64,000 bases of DNA from UBA10649 sp963842725 (GTDB taxonomy: Bacteria > Actinomycetota > Actinomycetes > S36-B12): contig CAWJHN010000003.1 of assembly GCA_963842725.1 (NCBI GenBank), forward strand, positions 248,001 to 312,000, read 5' to 3'. The translations under genes were made by a program, and so were the position numbers. A model generated the notes under the pieces. That model made no database searches. It was not told where the DNA came from and saw only the letters and a program-made list of their open reading frames with translations. The stretch's first letter is position 1. Each line of letters starts with the position of its first letter. This document shows, one piece after another, positions 43,320 through 52,187 of the stretch.

Positions 43320-43838
43320 CTAGTCCCGGGTGATCTCGACGGAGGTGATGACGACGTCCTCGCGGGGACGGTCGGCCTGTCCCGTCTGCACGGCGGCGAT
43401 CGCGTCGACGACGTCGCGGGACTCCTGGTCGGCCACCTCGCCGAAGATGCTGTGCTTGAAGTTCAGCCAGGCCGTCGGCGCGACCGTGACGAAGAACTGG
43501 GAGCCGTTGGTGTTCGGGCCGGCATTGGCCATCGCCAGCAGGTAGGGGCGGTCGAAGGTGAGCTCCGGGTGGAACTCGTCCGCGAACGTGTAGCCGGGTC
43601 CGCCGGTGCCGGTGCCCAGGGGGTCGCCGCCCTGGATCATGAAGCCGGGGATGACGCGGTGGAAGATCGTGCCGTCGTAGAGCGGACCGGTCGACTTCGC
43701 GCGCACGCGTGGGTCGGTCCACTCCTGGTTGCCCTCGGCGAGGCCGGTGAAGTTGCGGACCGTCTTGGGCGCCTGGTCGGCGAACAGGGTGATGCGGATG
43801 TCGCCCAGGGAGGTGTGGAGCGTCGCGGTTGTCGTCAT
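43320..43838 (-). CDS. ppiA: Cyclophilin-type peptidyl-prolyl isomerase
   Basis: 172 residues, cytoplasmic, one cyclophilin domain. Landmarks: TSLGDIRITLFADQAPKTVRNF, YDGTIFHRVIPGFMIQGGDPLGTG with active-site Arg, Phe, Met and Gln, and FFVTVAPTAWLNFKHSIFGEV with Trp. It speeds cis-trans change at prolines. In mycobacteria ppiA occupies the same region near crgA and gyrA. Confidence 0.93.
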   Translation of the reverse strand: MTTTATLHTSLGDIRITLFADQAPKTVRNFTGLAEGNQEWTDPRVRAKSTGPLYDGTIFHRVIPGFMIQGGDPLGTGTGGPGYTFADEFHPELTFDRPYLLAMANAGPNTNGSQFFVTVAPTAWLNFKHSIFGEVADQESRDVVDAIAAVQTGQADRPREDVVITSVEITRD

Positions 43839-43903
43839 GCCGGGATCCTTTCATGCCGCGCCGGTGCCGCGAACGGGGACCGTCCCGGGGCGTTGGCGAG
43901 GCG

Positions 43904-45118
43904 TCAGGAGATCCAGTAGGCGTTGACGAACAACGCCACCGACACCAGCATCAGGGGCGCCGCGATGCTGACGTACAGCACGCGCACGACCCGGCTCCTG
44001 GTCATCCACAGTCCGATCAGCATCCAGATCGGGAACAGCACCAGCGTCGAGCGCGGCACCGACTGGAAGACCGTGCTCGTACCCAGCGAGACGGCCGTGA
44101 GGACGACGAAGACAGCCTCCCCCCACCAGCGCTTCGCCAGCAGCACCACGGAGAACGCGATGAGGATCACCACGTAGGCGATCTCGAACCGGTACTGGAC
44201 GGCCCAGGGGGCCGCGACCCCGTAGTTCCAGGACCAGTCCCACATCGTGTTGACGGCTTCCCAGGGGTTCGTCAGGTGGCGGTTCCAACCGGCCGCCTGG
44301 GCCTCGAACCAGGTCATCCACGTCCCGGTGCGGGACTGGTAGTACGCGAAGATCGCGAGCACCCCGGCGAAGGGCAGGATGATGGCGGGCGCCTTCGCCC
44401 ACTGCCGTCGAGGCGACGTCAGGAAGGCGACCGCCACCGCCGCGGCGAGGAACAGGCCGTTCACCCGGACCATCGAGGCCAGCATGGCGAGGATGGCGGC
44501 CGAGACCCAGGCGCCCTTGCGCACCTGGACCCACGCCCAGAAGGCGAAGGCGCAGAAGAGGGCCTCGGAGTAGGGCGCGGCGAGGTAGACGGCCATCGGC
44601 GCCAGGACCCAGGCGAGCACCCCCAGCTCGGGCCGGGCGCCGACGTCCTTGGCCAGGCGGCCCAGAGCCACGGCCGCCGCGAGCCCGGCCAGGAAGGACA
44701 CGATCAGTCCGGCCACGGTGACGCTCGCTCCGGTCACCATCACCGCCCGCATGGCCAGCGGGAATCCCGGGAAGAAGGCGTAGTTGGTCTCGAATCCCGC
44801 CGCCCCGTAGCCGTACTCGACGATGCTCGCGAAGTGGAGGGCGTCCCACCGGTTCCACGCGTCCGCGAAGGAGCCGGAGGGTCCCGAGGCGACCCCCTCG
44901 CCCTGCAGGACGTCCGGACCGGTGGCCAGCGCCCAGCTGGCGAACCAGCCGGCCAGGTAGACGCTGATCCGGCTGGCCAGCCAGATGACGGCGGACATCA
45001 GGTCGGCCGGGTCCGCGAGTGCCCCGGCCAGTCGGTGCCCGAGCGTCGGCACGGCTGGTGCCGCCGTGGCGTCCGCCTGGACCTCGGAGGCGTCGTCGGT
45101 CTGCTCGGCGGGACTCAC
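43904..45118 (-). CDS. PIG-V-like mannosyltransferase (GT-C membrane glycosyltransferase)
   Basis: 404 residues with about 10 membrane helices. The first outer loop after helix 1 has WNRWDALHFASIVEYGYG and YAFFPGFPLAMRAV, the acidic and FFPxFP motifs of the PIG-V/PMT-type GT-C family that uses polyprenyl-phosphate mannose. Likely adds mannose to a lipid or glycan on the outer face. GTG start without a clear ribosome site. Next to a PadR gene on the same strand, with a strong hairpin between. Confidence 0.8.
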   Translation of the reverse strand: MSPAEQTDDASEVQADATAAPAVPTLGHRLAGALADPADLMSAVIWLASRISVYLAGWFASWALATGPDVLQGEGVASGPSGSFADAWNRWDALHFASIVEYGYGAAGFETNYAFFPGFPLAMRAVMVTGASVTVAGLIVSFLAGLAAAVALGRLAKDVGARPELGVLAWVLAPMAVYLAAPYSEALFCAFAFWAWVQVRKGAWVSAAILAMLASMVRVNGLFLAAAVAVAFLTSPRRQWAKAPAIILPFAGVLAIFAYYQSRTGTWMTWFEAQAAGWNRHLTNPWEAVNTMWDWSWNYGVAAPWAVQYRFEIAYVVILIAFSVVLLAKRWWGEAVFVVLTAVSLGTSTVFQSVPRSTLVLFPIWMLIGLWMTRSRVVRVLYVSIAAPLMLVSVALFVNAYWIS

Positions 45119-45139
45119 GGGAGCACGCTACCGAGTGAT

Positions 45140-45173
45140 CGCTTCCCGTGGCGTTCACACGCCACGGGAAGCG
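45140..45173 (-). terminator. Strong hairpin downstream of the PadR gene
   Basis: CGCTTCCCGTGGCG (45140-45153) pairs perfectly with CGCCACGGGAAGCG (45160-45173) around a 6-nt loop, 27 bp past the PadR stop. Likely the PadR terminator, and it separates it from the mannosyltransferase gene (start 45118). Confidence 0.75.
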
Positions 45174-45200
45174 GTTCAACGGGTGGGCAGCCCGACGACG

Positions 45201-45905
45201 TCAGCGGGCGAGCAGCCCGTAGATCTTCTTGCGGGCCTCGGCGAGGATGGCGGTCGCCTGGGCAACCTGCTCCGCGTCGTTCAGCTGGCTGACCTGCCAC
45301 ACGGCCGCGCCGAGCTGCTTGCCCTCGGCGAAGAGCTCCATGGCCGCATCGGACTCGGGCGCCTCGTTCTGGGCCCATGGCTCGCCCCAGGCGTCCCGCT
45401 CCTGGGCCACCAGGGCACTCCCGGCATCCGTGAGGGAGAAGACCTTGCGGCCGTCCTGCTCGGACGCCTGGACCAGTCCGTCGCGGGCGAGCCGCTTCAG
45501 GACCGGGTAGACCGACCCGGGGGACGGTGCCCACTGGCCCTCGCTGCGCTCGGTGAGCTCGGTGATGATCTCGTAGCCGTGCCGGGGCTGCTCGGCGACG
45601 AGCAGCAGGATGGCGGCGCGGACGTCGCCGCGCTCCCTGCGACGGCCGCGTGGCGGTCCCCAGGGTCCGCGTCCGCCCCACGGACCGGGGCCGAAGCCTG
45701 GGCCGTGGCCCGGGCCACGGCGGCCGCGCGGTCCGCGGCGGCGGTCGGTCGGTGCCTCGTCGCGCTCGGTGTCGGGTCCGGCCGGGTTGGTGCCGGGTGT
45801 CTCGTCGACCATGGCCGTCCAGGAGGCGGACCGACGTCGGCGGTGCTGCTCGAAGGGTCCGGCCCACATCCGTGGATCCGGCGAGTTGGGTTGTGCGTAG
45901 CTCAT
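45201..45905 (-). CDS. PadR family transcriptional regulator with Gly/Arg-rich N-terminus
   Basis: 234 residues. Residues about 1-90 are disordered and rich in Gly, Arg and Pro (GRRGPGHGPGFGPGPWGGRG). The winged helix is VRAAILLLVAEQPRHGYEIITEL, then SPGSVYPVLKRLARDGLV and RKVFSLTDAGSALV; the C-terminal helices (MELFAEGKQLGAAVWQV) dimerise. ATG at 45905 has GAGGAG 6 nt upstream. Two operator-like dyads and a promoter precede it, so it is probably autoregulated. Target genes beyond itself are unknown. Confidence 0.88.
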   Translation of the reverse strand: MSYAQPNSPDPRMWAGPFEQHRRRRSASWTAMVDETPGTNPAGPDTERDEAPTDRRRGPRGRRGPGHGPGFGPGPWGGRGPWGPPRGRRRERGDVRAAILLLVAEQPRHGYEIITELTERSEGQWAPSPGSVYPVLKRLARDGLVQASEQDGRKVFSLTDAGSALVAQERDAWGEPWAQNEAPESDAAMELFAEGKQLGAAVWQVSQLNDAEQVAQATAILAEARKKIYGLLAR

Positions 45906-45922
45906 TGTTGCTCCTCTGTTCT

Positions 45923-45977
45923 GTATCGCATTGTTACGCGATACGGTTACGATATATCGTGATGCACCACATGTCAA
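45923..45977 (-). promoter_or_regulatory. PadR promoter with two operator-like dyads
   Basis: On the minus strand a -35 TTGACA (45977-45972), a 17-nt spacer and a -10 TATCGT (45954-45949). The palindrome ACGATATATCGT (45949-45960) covers the -10. Downstream, GTATCGC (complement at 45938-45944) and GCGATAC (45923-45929) make a perfect 7-bp inverted repeat with an 8-nt spacer. Both share the core ATCG/CGAT; a PadR dimer at each would block transcription. Confidence 0.65.
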
Positions 45978-46038
45978 CACCGGTGTCGACCAGGAACGGA
46001 CGGGGTGGTGCGGGCACGGTCCGTGGGGCGGACGGGGG

Positions 46039-46111
46039 TGGAGGCTAGGGGACTCGAACCCCTGACTTCTGCCTTGCAAAGGCAGCGCTCTACCAGCTGA
46101 GCTAAGCCCCC
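46039..46111 (-). tRNA. tRNA-Ala (anticodon TGC)
   Basis: 73 nt, CCA not encoded. Acceptor GGGGGCT pairs with AGCCTCC (G-T pair tolerated); anticodon arm TGCCT-TTGCAAG-GCAGA gives TGC; T arm CAGGGGTTCGAGTCCCCTA... is normal. It stands near the DLW-39 gene and tRNA-Ile, in the usual order for actinobacteria near gyrA. Confidence 0.96.
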
Positions 46112-46144
46112 GACAGCGATCCCCGACGGGGACCGGTCATGCGG

Positions 46145-46270
46145 CTAGCGGAGATCGGGCTCGCTCGTGGCCTCGGACCACAGGTCCTGCTCGGCCTTGT
46201 TTGCCGAGATCTGCCGATAGACGACGTAGCCGATTCCAGCGAGCAGGACAATGAGCAGCAACTTCTTCAC
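46145..46270 (-). CDS. DLW-39 family small membrane protein
   Basis: 41-residue protein starting GTG at 46270: a short basic start (VKKLLLIVLLAGIGYVVYRQ) that is one membrane helix, then KAEQDLWSEATSEPD. The QDLW motif defines the DLW-39 family. It is known only as a conserved tiny protein between tRNA-Ala and tRNA-Ile or near gyrA in actinobacteria, with no known function. A longer unrelated frame across the same DNA (46137-46319) is a shadow. Confidence 0.85.
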   Translation of the reverse strand: MKKLLLIVLLAGIGYVVYRQISANKAEQDLWSEATSEPDLR

Positions 46271-46364
46271 AGCGAATCCCATCCAAGACAGTCGGTACAG
46301 TCCAACCGATTACGTGCACCCACGATACATGCCTCGCAGCGGGTGAAACGGGTGAGCGTCAGGG

Positions 46365-46439
46365 TGGGCCTAGGTGGACTTGAACCACCGACCTCTTCCT
46401 TATCAGGGAAGCGCTCTAACCAAACTGAGCTATAGGCCC
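46365..46439 (-). tRNA. tRNA-Ile (anticodon GAT)
   Basis: 75 nt, CCA not encoded. Acceptor GGGCCTA with TAGGCCC; D arm AGCTCAGTTTGGTTAGAGC; anticodon arm TTCCC-TGATAAG-GAAGA reads GAT; T arm GGTGGTTCAAGTCCACC. Clear standard cloverleaf. Confidence 0.96.
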
Positions 46440-46488
46440 GAACGAGGCGTGAGACTACCCGACGCACCCCTCGGGCCTGTTCGCTGGG

Positions 46489-46881
46489 TCAGACCTCATC
46501 GGACAGCACGACCTCGACACCGCCGGTCAGGCCCACGGTCAGGTTGTACATGATCGCGAACAGGGTCGCCAGGACGGACACCAGCACGATCTCCACTGAG
46601 GCGATCACGATGGCCACGCCCATGACGCGCGAGAACTCCAGGAACGCCAGCAGGTCGAAGCCGGTAGTCGCCGTGCCGACCACCTCGTCGATCGTGCGCG
46701 AGAGGGTGATGAACACCCCGGTGACGTCGAGAACCCACCACAGCATGGCGACGGCCACCACCAGCACGATCCCGACGGCCAGGGCCAGCATGAAAGCCGC
46801 CTTGGTCACCGACCACGCGTCGATGTGCGTGACGTAGAGGCGGGCCCTTCTGGGGGCCCGCACTCCGTCACCGCTGGTCAC
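46489..46881 (-). CDS. DUF3566 membrane protein
   Basis: 130 residues. Cytoplasmic basic start (RAPRRARLYVTHIDAWSVTK), then two membrane helices (LALAVGIVLVVAVAMLWWV and IVIASVEIVLVSVLATLFAI). DUF3566 proteins follow gyrA in most actinobacteria; in mycobacteria the homologue (CwsA-region) has been tied to division or envelope, but no enzyme role is known. Its start overlaps the gyrA stop (ATGA at 46878-46881), so the two are coupled. Confidence 0.9.
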   Translation of the reverse strand: MTSGDGVRAPRRARLYVTHIDAWSVTKAAFMLALAVGIVLVVAVAMLWWVLDVTGVFITLSRTIDEVVGTATTGFDLLAFLEFSRVMGVAIVIASVEIVLVSVLATLFAIMYNLTVGLTGGVEVVLSDEV

Positions 46882-49469
46882 TCGACCGCCTCGCCGACCG
46901 GCTCCGGGGCCTCATCGGTCGCGTCGAGAACCCGGTCGTCGACCGCCTCGTGCTCGTCGACCGCGAGTTCGTCGTCACCGTCATCCTCTTCGTCGTCCTC
47001 GTTACCGCGGGCCACCGCAACGATGGCATCGCCGTCCGCGAGGTTCATCAGCGTGACGCCCATGGTGTCACGTCCGGACGGACGGATCTCATCGACACGG
47101 GTCCTGATGACCACGCCGTTCGACGCGATCGCGAACAACTGGTCGGCCGCGTCGCACACCATGGCCCCGACGAGGGACCCACGTTCCTCGACCAGCTTCA
47201 TGGCACGAACACCGAGGATGCCGCGGCCCTTGGGCGCCCATTCGTCGACCGGGGTGCGCTTGGCGTACCCGCCGTCGGTGACCGTGACCACGAACGTGTC
47301 CGGTCGGACGACGTCCATCGCCAACAGGGCGTCGCCGCCACGGAACCGCATGCCGATGACACCGCTCGTTGCTCGACCCATGGGCCGCATGGTGTCGTCG
47401 TTCGCGGTGAATCGCGCCGACATCCCCTTGCGCGAGAACAGCATCAGGTCGTCGGTGTCGGCGACCAGGCGGGCCGCGATGAGCTCGTCGTCGTCGGACA
47501 GGTTGATGGCGATGATGCCGCCCTGCCGGTTCGAGTCGTACTCCGACAGCCGCGTCTTCTTGACCAGCCCCCTGCGGGTGGCGAGCACCAGGTAGTCGGC
47601 CGCCGCATAGTCGGGGATGGCCAGCACCTGCGCGATGGTCTCGTCCGGCTGGAAGGCCAGCAGGTTGGCCACGTGCTGGCCGCGGGCGTCGCGGCCGGCA
47701 TCCGGCAGCTGGTAGGCCTTGGCGCGATAGACGCGGCCCTTGTCGGTGAAGAACAGGATCCAGTGGTGTGTCGTGCTCACGAACATGTGCTCGACCACGT
47801 CGTCCTGGCGCAGTTGCGCGCCCTTGACGCCCTTGCCACCACGACGCTGGGCCCGGTACAGGTCGGACCGGGTGCGCTTGGCATAGCCACCGGACGTGAT
47901 GGTGACGACGACGTCCTGCTCCTCGATGAGGTCCTCGTCGGTGACGTCTCCGTCCCAGGCCACGAAATCGGTGCGACGGTCGTCGCCGAACTTCTCGGTG
48001 ATCTCGGCGAGCTCGTCGGCGACGATCGAACGCTGGCGCGGCTCGTTGCTGAGGATGTCGTTGTAGTCGGCGATCTTCGCCATCAGCTCGTCGTACTCGT
48101 CGATGATCTTCTGGCGCTCGAGGGCGGCGAGGCGACGCAGTTGCATGTCGAGGATGGCCGTCGACTGGATCTCGTCGATCTCGAGGAGCTCCATCAGCCC
48201 GGCGCGGGCGTCCTCGACCGTGGCCGACGCCCGGATCAGCGCGATGACCTCGTCGAGGGCGTCGAGGGCCTTGAGGTAGCCGCGCAGGATGTGGGCGCGC
48301 TCCTCAGCCTTGCGAAGACGGTACCGGGTGCGCCGCTGGATGACCTCGATCTGGTGGGTGATCCAGTACCGGATGAACTGCTCGAGCGTCAGGGTGCGCG
48401 GCACGCCGTCGACCAGTGCCAGCATGTTCGCGCCGAAGTTGTCCTGCAGCTGGGTGTGCTTGAACAGCTGGTTGAGGACGACCTGCGCCACCGCGTCGCG
48501 CTTGAGCTCGATCATCAGGCGCATGCCGGTCCGCGACGAGGAGTCGTCTCGGACATCGGAGATCCCGGTCAGCTTGCCCTCGCCGACGAGCTCGGCGATG
48601 CGCAGCAGCAGGTTGTCGGGGTTGACCTGGTACGGCAGCTGCGTGACCACCAGCACCTGCCGACCACGAGCGTCCTCGTCGACCGTGACGACCGCGCGCA
48701 TCGTGATGGAGCCACGGCCGGTGCGATAGGCGTCATCGATGCCCTTGCGGCCCACGATGAGCGCGCCGGTCGGGAAGTCGGGGCCCTTGACGATGCCCAT
48801 CAGGGCAGCGAGGCGCTCCTCGCGCTCGGCCTCCGGATGGGCCAGCAGCCACTGCGCGGCCGCGGCCACCTCGCGGAGGTTGTGCGGCGGGATGTTGGTT
48901 GCCATGCCCACCGCGATGCCGGAGCTGCCGTTGACCAGCAGGTTCGGGAAGCGTGCCGGCAGGACGAGCGGCTCCTGCGTGCGACCGTCGTAGTTGGGGC
49001 CGAAGTTGACGGTGTCCTCGTCGATGTCGCGGACCATCTCCATGGCCAGCGGGGCCATCCGACACTCGGTGTACCTCTGGGCGGCCGGCGGGTCGTTGCC
49101 CGGCGAGCCGAAGTTGCCCTGCCCCTGGACCAGCGGGTAGCGCAGCGACCACGGCTGCGCCAGGCGCACGAGCGCGTCGTAGATCGCGCTGTCGCCGTGC
49201 GGGTGGTAGCTGCCCATGACGTCGCCGACGACCCGGGCGCTCTTGGAGAAGTTGCGATCCGGCCGGTAGCCGCCGTCGTACATCGCGTAGAGCACGCGCC
49301 GGTGGACCGGCTTGAGTCCGTCGCGCACGTCGGGCAGCGCCCGCGAGACGATGACGGACATGGAGTAGTCCAGGTACGAGCGCTGCATCTCCGTCTGGAG
49401 GTCGACAGCCTCGATCCGGCCATGCTGGCCCGGGTCCACGTCTTCCGCGAGCTCGATGTCGTCAGACAC
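46878..49469 (-). CDS. gyrA: DNA gyrase subunit A
   Basis: 863 residues. Breakage-reunion domain with the quinolone region VMGSYHPHGDSAIYDALV and the active Tyr in AAQRYTECRMAPLA; coiled coil and a six-bladed C-terminal beta-pinwheel with the GyrA box (AQRRGGKGVKGAQL) and repeats (TRRGLVKKTRLSEYD, FSRKGMSARF). The residue equal to E. coli Ser83 is Ser here, unlike the Ala of mycobacteria. An acidic tail (EDDEEDDGDDE) ends the protein. GTG start; partner GyrB is 40 bp upstream. Confidence 0.97.
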   Translation of the reverse strand: MSDDIELAEDVDPGQHGRIEAVDLQTEMQRSYLDYSMSVIVSRALPDVRDGLKPVHRRVLYAMYDGGYRPDRNFSKSARVVGDVMGSYHPHGDSAIYDALVRLAQPWSLRYPLVQGQGNFGSPGNDPPAAQRYTECRMAPLAMEMVRDIDEDTVNFGPNYDGRTQEPLVLPARFPNLLVNGSSGIAVGMATNIPPHNLREVAAAAQWLLAHPEAEREERLAALMGIVKGPDFPTGALIVGRKGIDDAYRTGRGSITMRAVVTVDEDARGRQVLVVTQLPYQVNPDNLLLRIAELVGEGKLTGISDVRDDSSSRTGMRLMIELKRDAVAQVVLNQLFKHTQLQDNFGANMLALVDGVPRTLTLEQFIRYWITHQIEVIQRRTRYRLRKAEERAHILRGYLKALDALDEVIALIRASATVEDARAGLMELLEIDEIQSTAILDMQLRRLAALERQKIIDEYDELMAKIADYNDILSNEPRQRSIVADELAEITEKFGDDRRTDFVAWDGDVTDEDLIEEQDVVVTITSGGYAKRTRSDLYRAQRRGGKGVKGAQLRQDDVVEHMFVSTTHHWILFFTDKGRVYRAKAYQLPDAGRDARGQHVANLLAFQPDETIAQVLAIPDYAAADYLVLATRRGLVKKTRLSEYDSNRQGGIIAINLSDDDELIAARLVADTDDLMLFSRKGMSARFTANDDTMRPMGRATSGVIGMRFRGGDALLAMDVVRPDTFVVTVTDGGYAKRTPVDEWAPKGRGILGVRAMKLVEERGSLVGAMVCDAADQLFAIASNGVVIRTRVDEIRPSGRDTMGVTLMNLADGDAIVAVARGNEDDEEDDGDDELAVDEHEAVDDRVLDATDEAPEPVGEAVE

Positions 49470-49509
49470 GAATCATCTCCATCTTTCAGTTCATCGGACG
49501 ATCGGTTGA

Positions 49510-51486
49510 TCAGATGTCGAGGAAGCGCACGTCGCGCGCGTTCTGCTGGATGAAGTTGCGGCGGGACTCGACGTCCTCGCCCATCAGCACGCTGAACATC
49601 TCGTCGGCCTGGGCCGCATCGTCGATGGTCACCTGGAGCAGGACGCGTCGCGCCGGATCCATGGTGGTCTCCCACAGCTCGTCGGCGTTCATCTCGCCAA
49701 GGCCCTTGTAGCGCTGGATCGCCTCCTCCTTGGGCAGGCGCTTGCCGGCCGCCAGGCCAGCGGCCGTGAGGACCTCCCGCTCCCGCTCCGTGTAGGCGAA
49801 GTCGGCCGCCTCGCGCGACCACTTGATCTTGTACAGGGGCGGCTGTGCCAGGAAGACATATCCCTGCTCCACCAACGGCTTCATGAACCGGAAGAGCAGG
49901 GTGAGCAGCAGCGTGCGGATGTGCTGGCCGTCGACGTCTGCGTCGGCCATGAGGACCACCTTGTGGTATCGGAGGCGGTTGATGTCGAACTCGTCCTGGA
50001 TGCCGGTGCCGAACGCGGAGATGAGGGCCTGGACCTCGGTGTTCTGCAGCACCTTGTCGATGCGGGCCTTCTCGACGTTGATGATCTTGCCGCGGATGGG
50101 CAGGATCGCCTGCGTCTTGGGATCACGGCCCTGGCGAGCCGAGCCGCCGGCCGAGTCACCCTCGACGATGAAGACCTCGCAGTCCTCGGGCTCGCGACTC
50201 GAGCAGTCGATCAGCTTGCCCGGCATGCCGGCCCCACCCAGCAGGCCCTTGCGGTTGCGGGCCAGGTCCCGGGCCTTGCGGGCGGCCATCCGCGCGGTCG
50301 CCGCATTGACGGACTTGCGGGCGATCTCCTTGCCCTCGGCCGGGTTCTTCTCGAACCACTCGCCGAGCTGCTCGTTGACGGTCTTCTGCACGAAGGTCTT
50401 CATCTCCGTGTTCCCGAGCTTCGTCTTCGTCTGGCCCTCGAACTGCGGCTCTGCCAGCTTCACGCTGACGATGGCAGTCAGTCCCTCGCGGACGTCGTCG
50501 CCGCTGAGGTTCGGGTCCTTCTCCTTGATGATGTTCCACTCGCGGGCGAACTTGTTGACCAGCGTCGTCAAGGCGGCGCGGAAGCCCTCCTCATGGGTCC
50601 CGCCCTCCGTCGTGTTGATGGTGTTCGCGAACGTGTACACCGACTCGGAGTAGGTCGTGTTCCACTGCATCGCGATCTCGGCGCTCATGCGCTTGTCGTC
50701 GGTCTCGGCCTCGATGTCGATGACCGTCGGGTTCGCGACGCCCTTGCTGGCGTTGATGTGCTTGACGAAGTCGGCGATGCCCCCCTCGTACTGGTAGCGG
50801 ACGCGACGCACCCGCTCCACCTCGTCCTCGTCCTCGTCGGAGATGTCGCCTACCGCCGGAAGCACGGCCGCGCGCTCGTCGATGAGCTCGAGGGCCAGTC
50901 CCTTGTTGAGGAAGGCCATCTCCTGGAAGCGTCGGGCGAGGGTGTTGAAGTCGTAGTGCGTGGTCTCGAAGATGTCGCCATCGGCCCAGAACGTGATGAT
51001 GGTGCCCGTCTCGTCGCACGGCTCGCCCTTGTCGAGGGGCGCGGTGGCGGCGCCGCGCAGGTAGGACTGCCGGAAGACATGCCCCTCGCGCCGCACCTCC
51101 ACATCGAGGTTCGTGGACAGGGCGTTGACGACCGAGACGCCGACGCCGTGCAGGCCGCCGGAGACGGAGTAGCCGCTGCCCCCGAACTTGCCGCCGGCGT
51201 GCAGGACCGTGAGGACGACCTCGATGGCCGGCTTGCCCTCGCTCTCGACGATGTCGACCGGGATGCCGCGGCCGTCGTCGACGACGCGCACGCCGCCGTC
51301 GGCCAGGAGCGTGACGGTGATCAGGGTGGCGTAGCCCGCCAGGGCCTCGTCGACGGAGTTGTCGACGACCTCGTACACGAGGTGGTGCAGGCCGCGCTCG
51401 CCGGTGGAGCCGATGTACATGCCGGGACGCTTGCGAACCGCGTCGAGGCCTTCGAGAACCGTGATCGCACTGGCGTCATAGGACAC
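49510..51486 (-). CDS. gyrB: DNA gyrase subunit B
   Basis: 658 residues. GHKL ATPase (DNSVDEALAGY with catalytic Glu and Asn, DDGRGIPVD, GGLHGVGVSVVN), transducer domain, TOPRIM (EGDSAGGSARQGRDPKTQ, DADVDGQHIRTLLLTLL) and the C-terminal GyrB domain (QRYKGLGEMNADELWETT). GTG at 51486 with GAGGAGG about 11 nt upstream. Drives ATP-dependent negative supercoiling with GyrA. A 197-bp gap separates it from dciA and probably holds its promoter. Confidence 0.97.
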   Translation of the reverse strand: MSYDASAITVLEGLDAVRKRPGMYIGSTGERGLHHLVYEVVDNSVDEALAGYATLITVTLLADGGVRVVDDGRGIPVDIVESEGKPAIEVVLTVLHAGGKFGGSGYSVSGGLHGVGVSVVNALSTNLDVEVRREGHVFRQSYLRGAATAPLDKGEPCDETGTIITFWADGDIFETTHYDFNTLARRFQEMAFLNKGLALELIDERAAVLPAVGDISDEDEDEVERVRRVRYQYEGGIADFVKHINASKGVANPTVIDIEAETDDKRMSAEIAMQWNTTYSESVYTFANTINTTEGGTHEEGFRAALTTLVNKFAREWNIIKEKDPNLSGDDVREGLTAIVSVKLAEPQFEGQTKTKLGNTEMKTFVQKTVNEQLGEWFEKNPAEGKEIARKSVNAATARMAARKARDLARNRKGLLGGAGMPGKLIDCSSREPEDCEVFIVEGDSAGGSARQGRDPKTQAILPIRGKIINVEKARIDKVLQNTEVQALISAFGTGIQDEFDINRLRYHKVVLMADADVDGQHIRTLLLTLLFRFMKPLVEQGYVFLAQPPLYKIKWSREAADFAYTEREREVLTAAGLAAGKRLPKEEAIQRYKGLGEMNADELWETTMDPARRVLLQVTIDDAAQADEMFSVLMGEDVESRRNFIQQNARDVRFLDI

Positions 51487-51683
51487 GGCTGGCGGGCCTC
51501 CTCAGGTTTGCCGAATCACCGCGATGTGCGGGTTCGAAGACTGCCGCCAGTCTATCGGTTCGGTATGACCTCGATGGCCACGCCATGGCCCATAGGGGCA
51601 GAAATGCGCCCGGGTACCCCCCGGTCACAATCACCTGTACGAAAACGGCCTGTTATCGGCCTTCAGGGCCCTTCTGTGACCTT

Positions 51684-52187
51684 CTAGCCATACGTGTCGC
51701 GTGGGCCTCGACCCGCTACTCGGCGTGGTCCGGCACCCCAGTTGGGCGCCTGCGGTCCCCTGATCCGGATGCGGGTGACGACCCCCCTGCCGACCCGCTC
51801 GTCGACGGACCGATGCAGTTCGGGCAGCAGCAGCCGCACCTGCGTGGCCCAGGTCGTCGATTCCGCCTGCAGAGTGAGCTCGCCGTCGGCGAAGCCCACC
51901 GGGCTCACATGCTCCGCGAGGTCCCGGCCCACGATCTGGGCCCACTCGCCGATCAGCACCGCCACCGCCGTTCGGTCCTCCCAGCCCTGCTCGCGCACCA
52001 GCCGGTCCAGGGCCGCGGACAGCACCTGCGGATCACGATCGTCGGAGAAGGCGGCCGCGGTGCGCCGGGGTGCTCGAGGACGGACCGGTGCGGTGGAGCG
52101 GGTGGCCCGTCGCAGTGCGGCGGCCGCGGCGGCCCTGGCGTCGTCCTCCGGCGTGGTCGGTGGGGGATCAGCTGGCGTCGGCGTCAT
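51684..52187 (-). CDS. dciA: DciA-like replication protein (DUF721)
   Basis: 167 residues. After a disordered Ala/Pro-rich start, a KH-like DUF721 domain: LSAALDRLVREQGWEDRTAVAVLIGEWAQIVG (in parts), HVSPVGFADGELTLQAESTTWATQVRLLLPELHRSV. DciA loads the replicative helicase DnaB at oriC in bacteria without DnaC. ATG at 52187 lies 20 bp inside the recF end, so it is read with recF; C-terminus PRDTYG. Confidence 0.88.
   Translation of the reverse strand: MTPTPADPPPTTPEDDARAAAAAALRRATRSTAPVRPRAPRRTAAAFSDDRDPQVLSAALDRLVREQGWEDRTAVAVLIGEWAQIVGRDLAEHVSPVGFADGELTLQAESTTWATQVRLLLPELHRSVDERVGRGVVTRIRIRGPQAPNWGAGPRRVAGRGPRDTYG

Noticed and set aside
46137..46319. 60-codon minus-strand frame between two tRNAs
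   Set aside because: The DLW-39 gene occupies the same DNA in another frame on the same strand and is supported by its motif.
46950..49553. 867-codon open frame opposite gyrA
   Set aside because: gyrA is certain on the other strand, and this frame has no recognised motif.
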